Notes under the pieces: generated by a model
The model's input: only the letters and a program-made list of their open reading frames with translations
What the model was told of the DNA's origin: nothing
The model's database searches: none
In this document: positions 11,657 to 23,013 of the stretch, piece after piece
Layout: the number at the start of each line of letters is the position of its first letter
Position numbering within the stretch: position 1 is the stretch's first letter
Made by a program: the position numbers and the translations under genes
Assembly (NCBI GenBank): GCA_014825775.1
Contig: MVAQ01000025.1
Span: forward strand, 62,001-126,000
Reading direction: 5' to 3'
Origin: Krasilnikovozyma curviuscula
Taxonomy: Eukaryota > Basidiomycota > Tremellomycetes > Cystofilobasidiales > Mrakiaceae
Length of the DNA: 64,000 nt

Positions 11657-14164
11657 TCAAGAACATGCATTAGCACCATATTTCCACTGCATAAAAAGGT
11701 AGGTCAGTGTCGGCGATCTTCGATTCGAGGTCTGGAAGGAGAGACTCACGATCTTAACCCTTTCTACAAGCAGCGCTCTCTCCATTAGCGAAGAGCCGCT
11801 TGGCCAGGTAGGATACCACGTAGATTGTTTAGAAAGGAACGAGTACATCGCACCTCCCACTGGTAGTCAAGGAGCAAGATCTCAGCACGAATCGACACAG
11901 AAACGACAGCTGCAAGTCATATGTCAAACTCACGAGTATTGGTATCCTCCCACGGTTTGTCAGCCACGTCACCCCAATACCCATTCGTACCCCCAACGTT
12001 TACTCCTACTGACAAGTAAAAGCTCTGATCGAACGGTGCGACAAACGGGCTGCTCGCATTCGCCCATGGGTTCGAGATCAGCGAGCCGTTGGCGTACGTC
12101 GCTGGGAACCCTCCACGCTGCCAGAAAGTCTGTTTCTTGAACGAAAGGTTCATCGTCTTACGTACTCGTGTATTGACCCAGATGAAGACGCTATCGGGCG
12201 TCCAGTCGACGCCGAACGTGTAGTACTCGTCGTTGAAGAACTTCCTGTAGACCTGATACGACGACCGCGACCGTCAGTTCGAGTTCTTCCTATGTGTTAA
12301 AAGGAAAAGAGACGATACCTTGTAAAGACCTTCTGTTAATGAGAACCGGTCGGTCGTCTTGTCAGGGCCCCAGTGGAGTCCGCCGACGAGCTCATTGTTG
12401 AGCTGCTGCGCACGTTTCGTAGCTAAATTACCTCTCGATTCACCGATGTCGATCTGTCCTGAAGCGGGGTACGGGCCGTAAATGCTGTCGACGGGCATGA
12501 GAGAGATCTGTTCGCACCGTGATCAGAACGAATCGAGACGGGCGGTTGAGATGGACAAAGGAAATAGAAACGTACTTGAGGCCAGATGAAGTTGCCCGTG
12601 GGCATCTTGGCCGTGATCTCTACTCTACCGTAAGTGAGCTCAACTTTGCCCTTGGTGTTCATTCGACCGGACATGACAGGGTTGATTGCCTGCTGTGAGC
12701 CTGACTGGACGTTGCACTGCATTGGGCCGGGGACATCACGAAATGAAGCAGAAGGGCGTGAGATACGAATTGATTGAGAATTCATTGTTGAGGTGGAGAT
12801 ACTAACCTCAGAGTCTGTGGACCCAGTACAGGTGCTTGAGTCAATCGAGATCTGTGTTGTGTCTGACTGGTAGTCCGATGTCAAAGTTGGCAAGATGACG
12901 AGATGGCCGTCTCCGTCTAGACGGATGTTCTGCTCCATGCCGGAGTACCATGCAAAATCTCCCACTGATACAACAAGAGGAAGGAGAGTGGAAAGAACGG
13001 AAGGAGATATCTGTCAGCGGTTACGAAACAGAAACGACCCCCGCCTCGAGATTTAGAAATTCATTGTTTACCATTATGACCGCCTACAGAAACATCTTGT
13101 GTCCAATATGCGCTGTTGATGCTGCTCCCACTGAAGTCGTCGTCCATCGCCAGGCAGAACGAGCCCTTTTCAAGCCCCTGGTAGTCGCTGTACACGAGGT
13201 ATGCCGCGATGGCGATGCCAATGACGAGGCCGAGGAGAAAAAGGAGGTATGACCAGATGTTCTGGGGGCGAGTGCCCTTTTTGTTGACCCTGTGTTTGTT
13301 TAGTTGATGGAACAGCGGAGCGACAATCAATTAGGTGTGGTGTAAAGAAGAAGGAAGGAAAGGGACTGACCAGGGCTTTACGATCTTCTCACCAGGAATC
13401 AGCGCAGTCGACACCCACACTTTCTCCCTCCTTCTCCTCAGCTTAGCGGAAAGGGACGTCGACGACGCATTCGAGTCAACGGTTAAGCGCGACGCCGAGC
13501 GCGACGACGCCGGGATGAGTTCAGACGAGTTGTTGTGTGATGAGTACGGAGGGAAGACTGTAGGGAGATGTCCAGTGAGGTATGGAGAATGGGAGGGTGA
13601 GGAGGAAGCTGACTGGCGTCCGGAAGCGTACGGGTCTGGAGACTAGGGGAGACAGTCACCGATATGGCGAAGGAAAGTCAAATTGGCGTCAGACTCTCTT
13701 TTCAAGATAGTTTCTCTCCTAGTCTTATCGCTGCTCGACCAAACACCAGACTCAAAGGGAGTGATAGTTTGTCGGGTACTCACTGCGTCTCCGGGACTTC
13801 CTAATCGAACCTGCCCGTAATCCCTTCCTGCAGACCAACCACCAGCACCTGCACCAAAGTACCCTCTTCCACCACCAGACACCTCCTTCATCGTCGGCGG
13901 GGGTGTAACGGGCAGCTGAATGCCGCCCCTGCTGCTCTGTCCACCAAAGCAAGTATTGGCTGCCGCAGTGTTGCCAAACGGGCTTGGTATGGACGGGTCG
14001 AGCTGGTGGTGGTGTCCATAGTAAGAGAGGCTGTCGTCGGACGATGCTGGTGAACGTGATGTGTTGTTGTCGAAGAACGAGTCTGTGAGGGATCGTTGGG
14101 AGGGCGAGGATGGCGTTTGGGCCATCAACTTGGGGACTGGCTTCTTTTTTACAATGATGCCCAT
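11657..14164 (-). CDS. GH16 glucanase-like protein, type II membrane anchored
   Basis: Member of the GH16 beta-glucan-active family (laminarinase / glucan-binding branch), probably acting in cell-wall glucan assembly or remodelling in the secretory pathway. The N-terminus (MGIIVKKKPVPKL) begins a long Ser/Gly/Pro-rich cytosolic region. One transmembrane helix follows (IWSYLLFLLGLVIGIAIAAY, about 13190-13260), then a lumenal GH16 fold: VELTYGRVEITAKMPTG, MPVDSIYGPYP, GGLHWGPD, YYTFGVDWTPDSVFIW, GGTNGYWGD, TWYPTWP. The catalytic segment reads SGQIDIGESRG: the first Glu of the usual ExDxxE is Gln (codon CAG at about 12455), while the second Glu is kept. The gene ends VKIWKYGANACS with the stop at 11657-11659. 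About seven introns. The KRE6-type APEIDVLE signature is not seen, so this is not a simple KRE6 orthologue. Confidence 0.85.
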
Positions 14165-15594
14165 TTCGTGTAGACGATTGATATCCTTATATTTTCAGAG
14201 GTGGTTGTATAGATCCAGAGGAAGAGCAGAAGAGCTGCTGCTTGGGCGCCTTGATGTGCGCTGCCAATTGGGCAACGGAACGATTCCTATCTGCTTTCCA
14301 GTACAAATCTATCTCACACACAGGGGATTGAAGTTTTTTCTCAAACGATGACGGGCTGGAAGGTCTACCGCTTCCTTCCCTCACAGGCTTGGCCACCAAC
14401 AACGAGTCAGACATGCCCTCGTCTCCTGCGGGAAGCTCAACGCCACCACGGAGAGAACGCGCGGGAAAGGGAGAGCGCGAAGGTAATTTATGATTGTAGG
14501 AGCTCTACGACAGCTCTTGAAGACATGATGTTCGACCAGATTTGCCTGTGTAGATGAATCTAAGAGTAAACCGAAGAAACCAGTGAAAAAAAAGCTGATT
14601 TGAGTGGGAAAATAGTGAGAAAATAGAGGGAGTTCGCGCGCGCTCTCGATTTTCCCGTAAGTCTCACTCAACGTCGGTTCTACCTCTCCCCTTTGGACCT
14701 CACTCAGTCCGGAAGGGTTCGTTTGGGTATGTGCATCGAGAATTTGGTTTTTAATTATGTCGGGCCTGCATTGCAACGAAAGCCAGCGACTAAAGAGGGC
14801 AAGAAGGCACAGCTGCTGCAAACTGGGAGTAAAACTTGAACTTGAGACTTGAGGGTTAGCTACCTAACCTCTCTCTTCTTGTCACGTCTTGACTTTGAAT
14901 TACTTGCTCGTTCCTTTAAACCAATCCTTTTTGGTAGTGGGAGAAGGTGATAATAGAGGTAAACAAAGGTACGTGCACACTCGCCGTCATTACTTATCAA
15001 GAACTCCGATCATCTGATTGACACTCCGGTTCTCTGGTCCCTGGTCCCACTCACTCTCTCTGGCTCGCTCATGCTCTCGTTCTTGCTCATTGCCTCGGGT
15101 TGGATTTGCTTCCTTGGTTTCTTGCATCCCCTTCGCCTCGACGAAAGACCCTTCAAAGTCCCCCCAGCTTTCAGCTCGTTACATCCCATCAAAGAGCAGC
15201 TCCAAATATCATATAACGCTCAGGATGTTAGTGACGCACCGTCTCTGTCATTGACAGGCTGGGAGCACTCCGCTGATCCTCGCTTTCACCCCATATAAAT
15301 TTATTACACCAGCACCATACCCAAGCTCGACCTTGACCTGACTGACTTGGAAGTCATAGGTGAGGGACAACTCTTCTTCTCCTCATCGTCTGGCTCTCTG
15401 ATATTCATTTTCATCCTTATCTTTTGTTTGCCTCCTCAAGATCGGTTCCTCGCTGGATCGCCTTTCCTGCTCGCGGTGACCATCGTCCTGCCCTGCTATC
15501 GTCGCACTGCTTCCCACGAAAAACCCAGTCTAATCGGGTTGACTCTTGGCACTTAACAGATCCTTCTGTGTGAAAAGTCTCCCTTGGATCGACC
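14165..15594. other. Intergenic region between divergent GH16 and GT2 genes
   Basis: About 1.4 kb with no supported gene. A TATAAAT element lies at 15294-15300 on the plus strand. ORFs on both strands here lack splice context or recognisable motifs. It probably contains regulatory sequence for both flanking cell-wall genes. Confidence 0.4.
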
Positions 15595-15602
15595 TATAAA
15601 AG
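15595..15602 (+). promoter_or_regulatory. TATA box upstream of the GT2 leader
   Basis: TATAAAAG followed by a GA-rich stretch, about 780 bp before the GT2 ATG at 16378 and 28 bp before an ATG at 15624. If it is the GT2 promoter, the mRNA has a long and probably spliced 5' leader. Confidence 0.45.
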
Positions 15603-15623
15603 AGAGAGACTGAGGTATGTTTC

Positions 15624-16377
15624 ATGCCCTCAGATAGCAACCTGTTGCTTTGGAATTTACCGTTTCCTGACGAGGATCCATTTTCAATCTCCTCTGATCT
15701 GTTGACAAATCTTGCTCTTGATTCTTGGGCTGCTCCGCCGTCGTTTACCTACTTACCCGTGGTACGTTTCGTACATCTCGTTATCTCTCTTAGCTCTTCA
15801 CGACTCCTCGAAATCTGCCTTCCTAACCTCATAAACTTTGTCCTTTCCGTTAACAGAGAAAACAGAGAAAATACATATTTTCGAAGTCCCCAACGGAACT
15901 CTTATCTCGAACTTCGTGAGTCCCAACCAAACCCCTGTCCAGCTGAAACGCCGGTATCTGCAGCATCATCGAAGGACGCGCAGTTACTGCCTGACACGCC
16001 CCCTCCCTTCCTCGTCCTTAACTTCCGCACTGACTACGACTCTCAAACCTCTTCATTTGTAACGTAGAGGAAAATCTCGACTCAAATTACTCTATCGACG
16101 AAAATAGTGTAAGTCACATCTCCGCTCTTCTCCTGGCCCCAACCATTCTTCGCTTCTCGTGGGGAAAAGCTCTGAGCTCGCTTCTTTTCTATCCTTTCTA
16201 CCTGTATGTTTCAGCTTACCCCAAGACACCGTCCAATCTCAAAGCCAATTGTTCATCCTTCATCTCTCCGTCGTCGTCGATCCGAGAGTGGTCAAAGCTC
16301 ACACTCGCGTTCTTCCCACATCGTAGCTCTCTCCCTCTTTCTCACTTTTCGCAATTCTTCTATAAGAGAAAACACAC
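15624..16377 (+). other. Possible spliced upstream ORF or leader exons of the GT2 gene
   Basis: From the ATG at 15624 an open frame (MPSDSNLLLWNLPFPDEDPF...) reaches a GTACGT donor near 15762. It can be joined in phase to KTEKIHIFEVPNGTLISNF, ending at GTGAGT near 15917. A further join gives ENLDSNYSIDENS, ending at GTAAGT near 16110, and then an exon beginning at about 16216. That last frame runs past the GT2 ATG in a different frame; an in-frame TAA 15 nt before the GT2 ATG excludes fusion. Splice signals are good, but the two acceptor choices (after ACAGAG and GTAGAG) are not the first AGs. It may be an independent small gene, a regulatory uORF, or chance open frames within 5'-UTR introns. 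Confidence 0.3.
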
Positions 16378-19300
16378 ATGGATCGTCCATACGGCTCTTC
16401 ACCTCCTGGCCCCAATACCTCTCGTGTCGGTGGACAGCAACAGCGGCAACGGGCCGACATGAGCACTCGAGGTGGTGCGAGAGGGTTCAATGCTGCGATG
16501 CAAGAGGATGAATCTATTGTGCGTTCATGTTACTTTCTGTCTCGTTGTCCGAAGAGTGAGCCAGGAATTGGGTTTGGAAGCTGACCTTGTTGTCTATTTT
16601 CCTTCCCGTCATTTCACACCTCATCACGTCCCGCCTTTGATCTCAATTTTTCATCCTCAAATTCAAACCCACAACACAGCTACTCCAAAATCCCTCCCAT
16701 TCACCAACCTACTACCCATCCTCTTCACCAACGACTGGCGCTCTATCACCGTCAATCGACCCGTACGCGCCTCAACACCCCTATACCCTCGGCTCGCCGT
16801 TCAACGCATCCACATCCCGCAGAGGTTCAGCGCTGTCATTTAATTCTGTTTCTGGTGGAAAGGAGGGGACTCCTGAGTTGGGGTGGGACACCAACGGCAC
16901 TTCTTCGCCTGGCGCGAGCACTGGGGGCGTCAGGACACCTGCGTGGGGTGGGATGCCTGCTGCTGTGAGTAATGGGAAGGGCCTAGGGATCCAGAGGTGA
17001 GCCGTTACCTTTTGTGAACACTGAGCCACACTGGGGCTGATTGGACTAATATCCCCGTCGCGTACCCGCTAGTTATGACGGACCCGGCCACAGAGGTCGT
17101 TCTGAATCGTATGACATTGCCGCTGCTGTTGAACCCTACGGTGCTGGGAATGATGATGACAGGAATTCTTTCTATCTCCAAGACCGTCCTGGCACGCTTG
17201 ATATCGACCAGAGCCCACTTTTGACCTCCAACACGTCTTTCGTTAACAACGAGTCGTCGCGGCCATTCAGAGGTGAAAACCCTTTCAGTCGTCCTCCCCG
17301 TTCGACACCTGGTGCTGTCTCTGACGTTGGTGGTATCGAACAACAAGACCCGTTCTTCCCCTCAACCAATAATGGCTATGGGTTTGACGTCGACCCGCTC
17401 CGACCACCCATCATGCAGTTCGCAACTTCAACCTCCAGCGCTTCAGGACCAAGACATCGACAGCTCTCGTTCTCCGGCTCATCGTACAAGTCTTCGTTGC
17501 GAAACCCGGTGCCCAGTGCGTATCAGAACGGCGGATCAACCACGCCGAGGTCGTCGATGATGATGACTGCCGGCGTCTATCAGTCAGACTCACCACACGA
17601 CTCGGCCAGTGCAGTATACGGTCCCAATGGTCAGCTCGGCCCCCGTTCGTCGTCGATTGGCATAGGCTACCGCGCGCCGTCGCAGACATCGTCCAACACT
17701 GGCCTGCTCGGATCCAGCTTCACTATGTCGAAACACATTCTAATGGCGGAGCATATCTTCCGTAAAGGGCTCACTCTTGGCTGGTTTCCCGAACAGCACT
17801 TTGGTGTTGTCGCCGTCAGGAGTAAGGTTGGAAAGTACGAGACATTCCCTCCTGCTGAGGAGGTCGAGGGGATCGATGAATTAATCAAGGGCATCACCGG
17901 TATCAACTGTGAGGTTGCGACCGTGTTGACTAGTAACGTCGTGAGAACTGTCATTGATGCCATGTAAGTCACAGTCCTATTGGTTTCCTAAGGAGTGGCG
18001 TGATGCGCTGGCTGACTCTTTTGTTGGTATCTTTGTCCATCCATAGCCCTGAAGATCGCGACAGTGTCCCAATCAAGGATCATAAGATTATCCAGGTCCT
18101 GGACACACTCGATGAACTCACCCTTGCCCGTCGGAACCAACACGCAGCCTTCATCCGATCCGACAGGTCTATGGTCGTCTGGAGCGACAACGTCGCGACA
18201 CTTGAGTCCATCGTGCAGGGCCTCGATGAGGACATGATCAACTTTGTATGGGATGGCAAAGCTGGTGAAGTCTGGGAACCTGAAGCGGAGATCGTCACCG
18301 AGACGGAGAAGAGAAAAGTGAACAAGCTGGCACCAATCTTGATTGGTCTCGCGACCGGCTTGAACATTTTGATCTGCTCTCTGACCATCAGAACGTTGAT
18401 CATCGAGTACTTGACTGATGGCGCTGCACTGAGATTGGTCATTTTGGCTTCGATCCCATTTGAATTCTGTGTCTTGCAGGTGAGCATGGTTGTCATTGTA
18501 GGTGCCTTCCCTTGTCGCTGACCCGCTCTACATTCCCCTCTTCGCTCCAGTTCTTTTGCTCCGCCGTCATCAATGTTTTTGCTCAGATCATCGCTCCGGT
18601 TCAGCAACTCCACGAAAACTCTCGTTATTTCTCTGGCAAAGCTCCAGTCCCCATCAGTAATGAGAACCTCCCACACTTCACCATCCAACTCCCTGTCTAC
18701 AAGGAATCTCTGGAAGGTGTCCTGAAGCCTACCGTCGAGAGTGTCAAAATCGCCATGAAGACTTACGAGTTGCAAGGTGGAAGCGCCAGCCTGTTGGTCT
18801 GTGACGATGGCATGCAGGTGAGTTGGACTGTTTCTGGTTGCTCCCGGGCGGTGAATTTCTCTCTGACTACCTTCTCTGTTTGTAGCTTCTTGACGAAAGG
18901 GAACTTGCTATCAGAAAAGAGTGGTACGACAAGAACTCCATTTCATACGTCGCTCGTCCTGCCCACGGTGAACACTTCAACAGAGCGGGTCGCTTCAAAA
19001 AAGCCTCCAATTTGAACTATACCCTTGAGCTATCTCTCCGGGTTGAGGAACTCATGCGTCAACGCAGACCAGATCCACGTCACAATGAAGGAATGGTGTG
19101 GACCAATGATCAGGAAGAGGAACTCTACAGCCAGGCGGTTGAAGAAGTCATAGCCTCGACCAGAAACGTAATCAGAGAAAAGATCACTCCTCCTGAACTC
19201 CAGCTCTCAGAGAAGCCAAAGGGCAGAAAAGCGATCAAAGAGTGGAAGGAGAAGAAGGTCGAGTTAGGTAGAATGGTCTTAGAAGAGAAAGATAAGGAAA

Positions 19301-21019
19301 TCGGTGCTTGGGTTTCTGGAAACATCAGGATTGGAGAGTTGTGAGTAAGGTCTTCTCAGGTTCTCCTCCAGTTATCGCTAACTCCTGCTTTCGCTCCATA
19401 GCATCCTCCTCATTGATGCCGACACCAGGGTTCCAAGTGACTGCTTCTTGGACGCAGCATCTGAGATGGCTTATAGCCCAGACGTTGCTATCATTCAGCA
19501 CTACTCTGAGGTCATGTTTGTGGTCAATCACTTCTTCGAGAACGGTATCGGTAAGTCTTGAAGCACTGCTATACAAATCTCCTTCGCTAACTATTCTTTT
19601 TTGCGCTTCAGCTTACTTTACTCGTCTTGTCAACTTGTCCATCTCTTGGATTTGTGCCAATGGTGATGTTTCTCCTGTGAGTTCACATTGGATCCTGCTC
19701 CCTTATTTTCTCCATCATTTGACTTCCCTACTACATCGCAGTTTGTCGGTCACAATGCCTTCCTTCGATGGTCCGCTCTCCAAGAAGTCGCAGCAACTGA
19801 CAAAGATGGCCGTCGAGTGATCTGGTCTGAATCTCACGTCTCAGAAGACTTCGACATGGCGCTCAGGCTGCTGAGGTTCGGCTATCTTGTCCGATGGGCT
19901 ACTTATTCAAAAGGTGGTTTCAAGGAGGGAGTGTCACTTACTGCTCAAGACGAACTGAATAGGTGGCAGAAATACGCATTTGGTGTTTCTGAGCTTGTCT
20001 TCCAACCTTTTAGACGATGGTACAGAGGCCCAATCACCGGCGAGTTCATCAGATTCCTCTGGAGCAACCTCCCTCTTCACTACAAATTTTCTTGCTTTGG
20101 ATACACCATGAGTTACTACGCGATTGGTGTCGCCTGGCCTCTCGCGATCTTGAACTATGCGCTTTACGGTCTCTTCATTCCAACACTGGATCAGGCTTAT
20201 GTCCCAGCTTGGAACATCTCTCGTGAGATTTCTACCTTTCTTTCAAGTTCTAATTGATTGCTGATTGTTGCTGACGCATACCTTCTCGCATTCTCAGTTG
20301 GCCTGCTTGTCGTCTTCAGTGCTGCCTCTTCAGTCGCATTTGCGACTCTGCGATACCGATCGGGGGATGCGGACCTCTTCTGGTCCTTTGCAGAGCAGTT
20401 CATGTGGCTGCCTTTCTTCCTCGTGTTCTTCGGTGGACTTTCCATTCACATGTGAGTAAATGCTTCTCGCTCTGTACATTCTTCATCCTCTTCCTACTCT
20501 GACTCTAGTTCTTGTTGTTTACTCCAGCTCGATGGCTCTGCTTGCTCATATGTGCTCCATCAACATGACCTGGTCAGCGACTGTGAAAGACGCTTTTGCA
20601 AGTAACTTATGGAACGAACTTCCTGGTCTGTTCAAGAGGTGAGTCCTCAAACTAATCACTCTGCGACTGGCAGACCGCTGACTCTCTCTCTATCTCAGAT
20701 TCTGGGTCATGCTTCTCTTTTTCATCTTGATCATGGCCGGTATCATCATCGAGAGCACCCCGCTTGTTCCAATGGAGTGGCAGATCATCGACTGGGTCGC
20801 TATCGTACCTATGTGTCTCGTCAGTCATTCGCTTCGCTCTTGCTTTGATCGCTCCAGTACTGATGACCTTTCTTCGTTTCTTTTTTAGGTTATTGTCCCT
20901 CATATTCTTTACCCAATCGTTCTCAACCCTTACATGTAAGTCATGGCCTCGCTCGTCCGTACTTGTCTCCCCCGCTAACCAACATTTCGCTCTGATTTAG
21001 GATGAGATTCCGTTTTTAG
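16378..21019 (+). CDS. Membrane GT2-family glycosyltransferase (processive, chitin/cellulose-synthase-like)
   Basis: Inverting processive glycosyltransferase of the GT2 superfamily, expected at the plasma membrane to make an extracellular or cell-wall polysaccharide from a sugar nucleotide. A Ser/Pro/Gly-rich N-terminus (MDRPYGSSPPGPNTSRVGGQ...) of about 400 residues precedes the conserved part. Transmembrane helices (LAPILIGLATGLNILICSL, then ILASIPFEFCVLQFF) precede the catalytic domain, which has CDDGMQ (first Asp), LIDADTR (DxD), SEDFDMALRLL (acceptor-site ED) and QDELNRWQKY (QxxRW). Several more helices follow and the protein ends MMRFRF. Motifs and architecture resemble the fungal GT2 proteins needed for hyphal growth on surfaces in plant pathogens (ZtGT2 type) more than classical chitin synthases, since the QRRRW box is absent. 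About a dozen introns. The start is the first ATG after an in-frame TAA. Confidence 0.85.
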
Positions 21020-21320
21020 AGCAATTTATCTTCAAGTTCCATTAAACAAAACTAGATTTATATCCAGCTGTACATCGTACATAAGTGTGCCCATCTCTCA
21101 CGATTGATCATCTCATCTTCATCCATCTTATCCTTTACAAAGTTTATTTTTTTTGGCTGGACTTGCTTTCCCCTCCTTCGATATACCCACTTTTTCATAC
21201 CATGCCCTTTTCTGGATCTCGCTTCTGTTTCTATTTTGGTAGAAAAAGTTCAAATGGAGAGATTATATCAAACTTCAACGGCTGTCATTACATATAGTGA
21301 AAATAAAACTAGGGTCATAA

Positions 21321-22533
21321 CTAAACGATTGCCAGCTTTTTGAAACTGGGACGCTCAGACCAAGAAGTATAGTACTGCTTCACTGAGGGGGGGACTCCAT
21401 CCGTCAACTTCTCGAAGGAACCCCAGCTTCCAGCAGCTGTGATCGCACGGGCGAGCCAGGCGATGGCGTGGTAATCTGCTTCGCCTATTTCTTGACCGCC
21501 GATGTAGGGTCCAGGAACCAGAGCTAGAAGAGCTTCAAACTCTTGTCGAATGAAGTTGCCTGTGTTCGACCACAGCAACGCTGCATTTTGGTAGTGAGTG
21601 AACACAGCTTCTTCCTGGAAGTTGAAATGGAAGAAGATTTCAGTATCAGTGCCTGTTGCGCACTATTCAAGTATCTAATCAATAGATACTCACTGGCGCT
21701 TTGAACTGATAAAATTCCAGGAACTGAGTGTTTCCAGCGAGCTTGTTTTTTAAAAAGGAGTCGTGTGGTTTCGCCGCCGTGACTTTAAGAAGTGCTTTTT
21801 GTCTAATGTGGGGATAGCAGTTCGTTTCAACTCAGCACACAAAGTAACATAAGTTGGGATATTAAACTTACCTTCCTGCAAAGAATGCGCCAACAACTCC
21901 TTTGGACTTCCTCTCTCGTTGATTCTCGTCAGCTGAGTGTGAAAACAGCGCGTTGGGGTCGATCGCCGGTTGGTGGAACGAGGCGACTTGATTGTGAATT
22001 TCTTGCGGAGAGTATGATGTTTTGGGAACTGTGTCGCTCTCCGAGAGAATCTGCTTAACAACCGCCTGAAATGCAATAGCATAAGCGAGCAGCCGGAGTG
22101 TGGCGAAGCCGAAAACATGAAAACCGGCGACAACGTACCTCAGTGTCGGTGTAGGAGTCTCCTTTAGCATTCTGTTATCAGTTATAAAAGAGCTGAAGGT
22201 GAGAGTGTGTCTACTAAAGAGGTCACTGCCAGTGATGACACTACACAAACCTTCATGATCGGAAGAGTTCCTGAAGGTTGGAATTTGAGGAACTCTGGGT
22301 GGAAATTCTGACCTTCAGCAAGATTAACTGTGTGAAGTGTGTAGTCCTGCTGAAGACCAAGCTCTTCGATTGCGAGTCTGGGAGCTGAACACCAAACAGA
22401 CCCATCGAAACTGCAGAAGGAGTCAGTGAAAGTCTCGGGACGGCATGTGGGCAAATACTCACGAGTAGAAATCGAGCTTCTTCTGCTTAGCATTCCTCTT
22501 TTTGACTCCCTGGTAGATGGCAGCAATGATCAT
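21321..22533 (-). CDS. Glutathione S-transferase-like protein
   Basis: Two-domain protein of the GST superfamily. Exon 1 (MIIAAIYQGVKKRNAKQKKL) joins to a thioredoxin-like N-terminal domain: SVWCSAPRLAIEELGLQQDY, then LKFQPSGTLPIMK, where the Pro is in the position of the conserved cis-Pro loop. The C-terminal helical domain has VFTHYQNAALLWSNTGNFIR and GQEIGEADYHAIAWLARAI, ending PSFKKLAIV. The protein is about 260 residues in at least five exons. The substrate cannot be read from the sequence; fungal GST-like proteins act in detoxification, stress responses or specialised metabolism. A P450 lies directly upstream on the same strand, but that alone does not establish a shared pathway. Confidence 0.7.
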
Positions 22534-23013
22534 GGCGCTTGGTTATTTCTAGTTTCACAACAAGACGAAGAATGAACGCTCAGTCATTTAGGTTAGGTTA
22601 GAGATAAAGGGAAGCTAAGGCTCACATTTGAAACTATACTTGATTGAGTGGGCGAAGGGGAAAGTAAGGCGAAGACGAGAAGGGTACATTATTATATGCC
22701 TTTCGCGCATCGCTTCCCCGTCTCGCTGCAGCCGGTCGGTGGCAGAAGGGCCGACGACGAAATGGGACCGAACTGCTGTGCACATCAGTGTCGCTCATCC
22801 ATAGGGTTATTAGTATTGCGAAGGAACGGTAAGGTCATGTCACTCGAAGCTCGACAGTGAGTTGCCTAATGTGTTACTCGTGGCGGATCGGTTATCGCAG
22901 TGTCTTATCTTATCATGACCAAAACAAGCAACAAAATCGTCATAAAATAGTCACCGATTCAAAGAGTCATGTACTTTAGCAATTCTCCCCAAACATACTC
23001 AGGGAATCAGACG
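22534..23013. other. Intergenic, GST-like and P450 genes
   Basis: About 480 bp between two minus-strand genes. I see no coding potential beyond chance ORFs and no clear repeat. It should contain the GST promoter and the P450 3' end. Confidence 0.5.

Noticed and set aside
14381..14821. 146-codon open frame on the minus strand upstream of the GH16 gene
   Set aside because: No motif, and it lies in the long intergenic region; probably chance.
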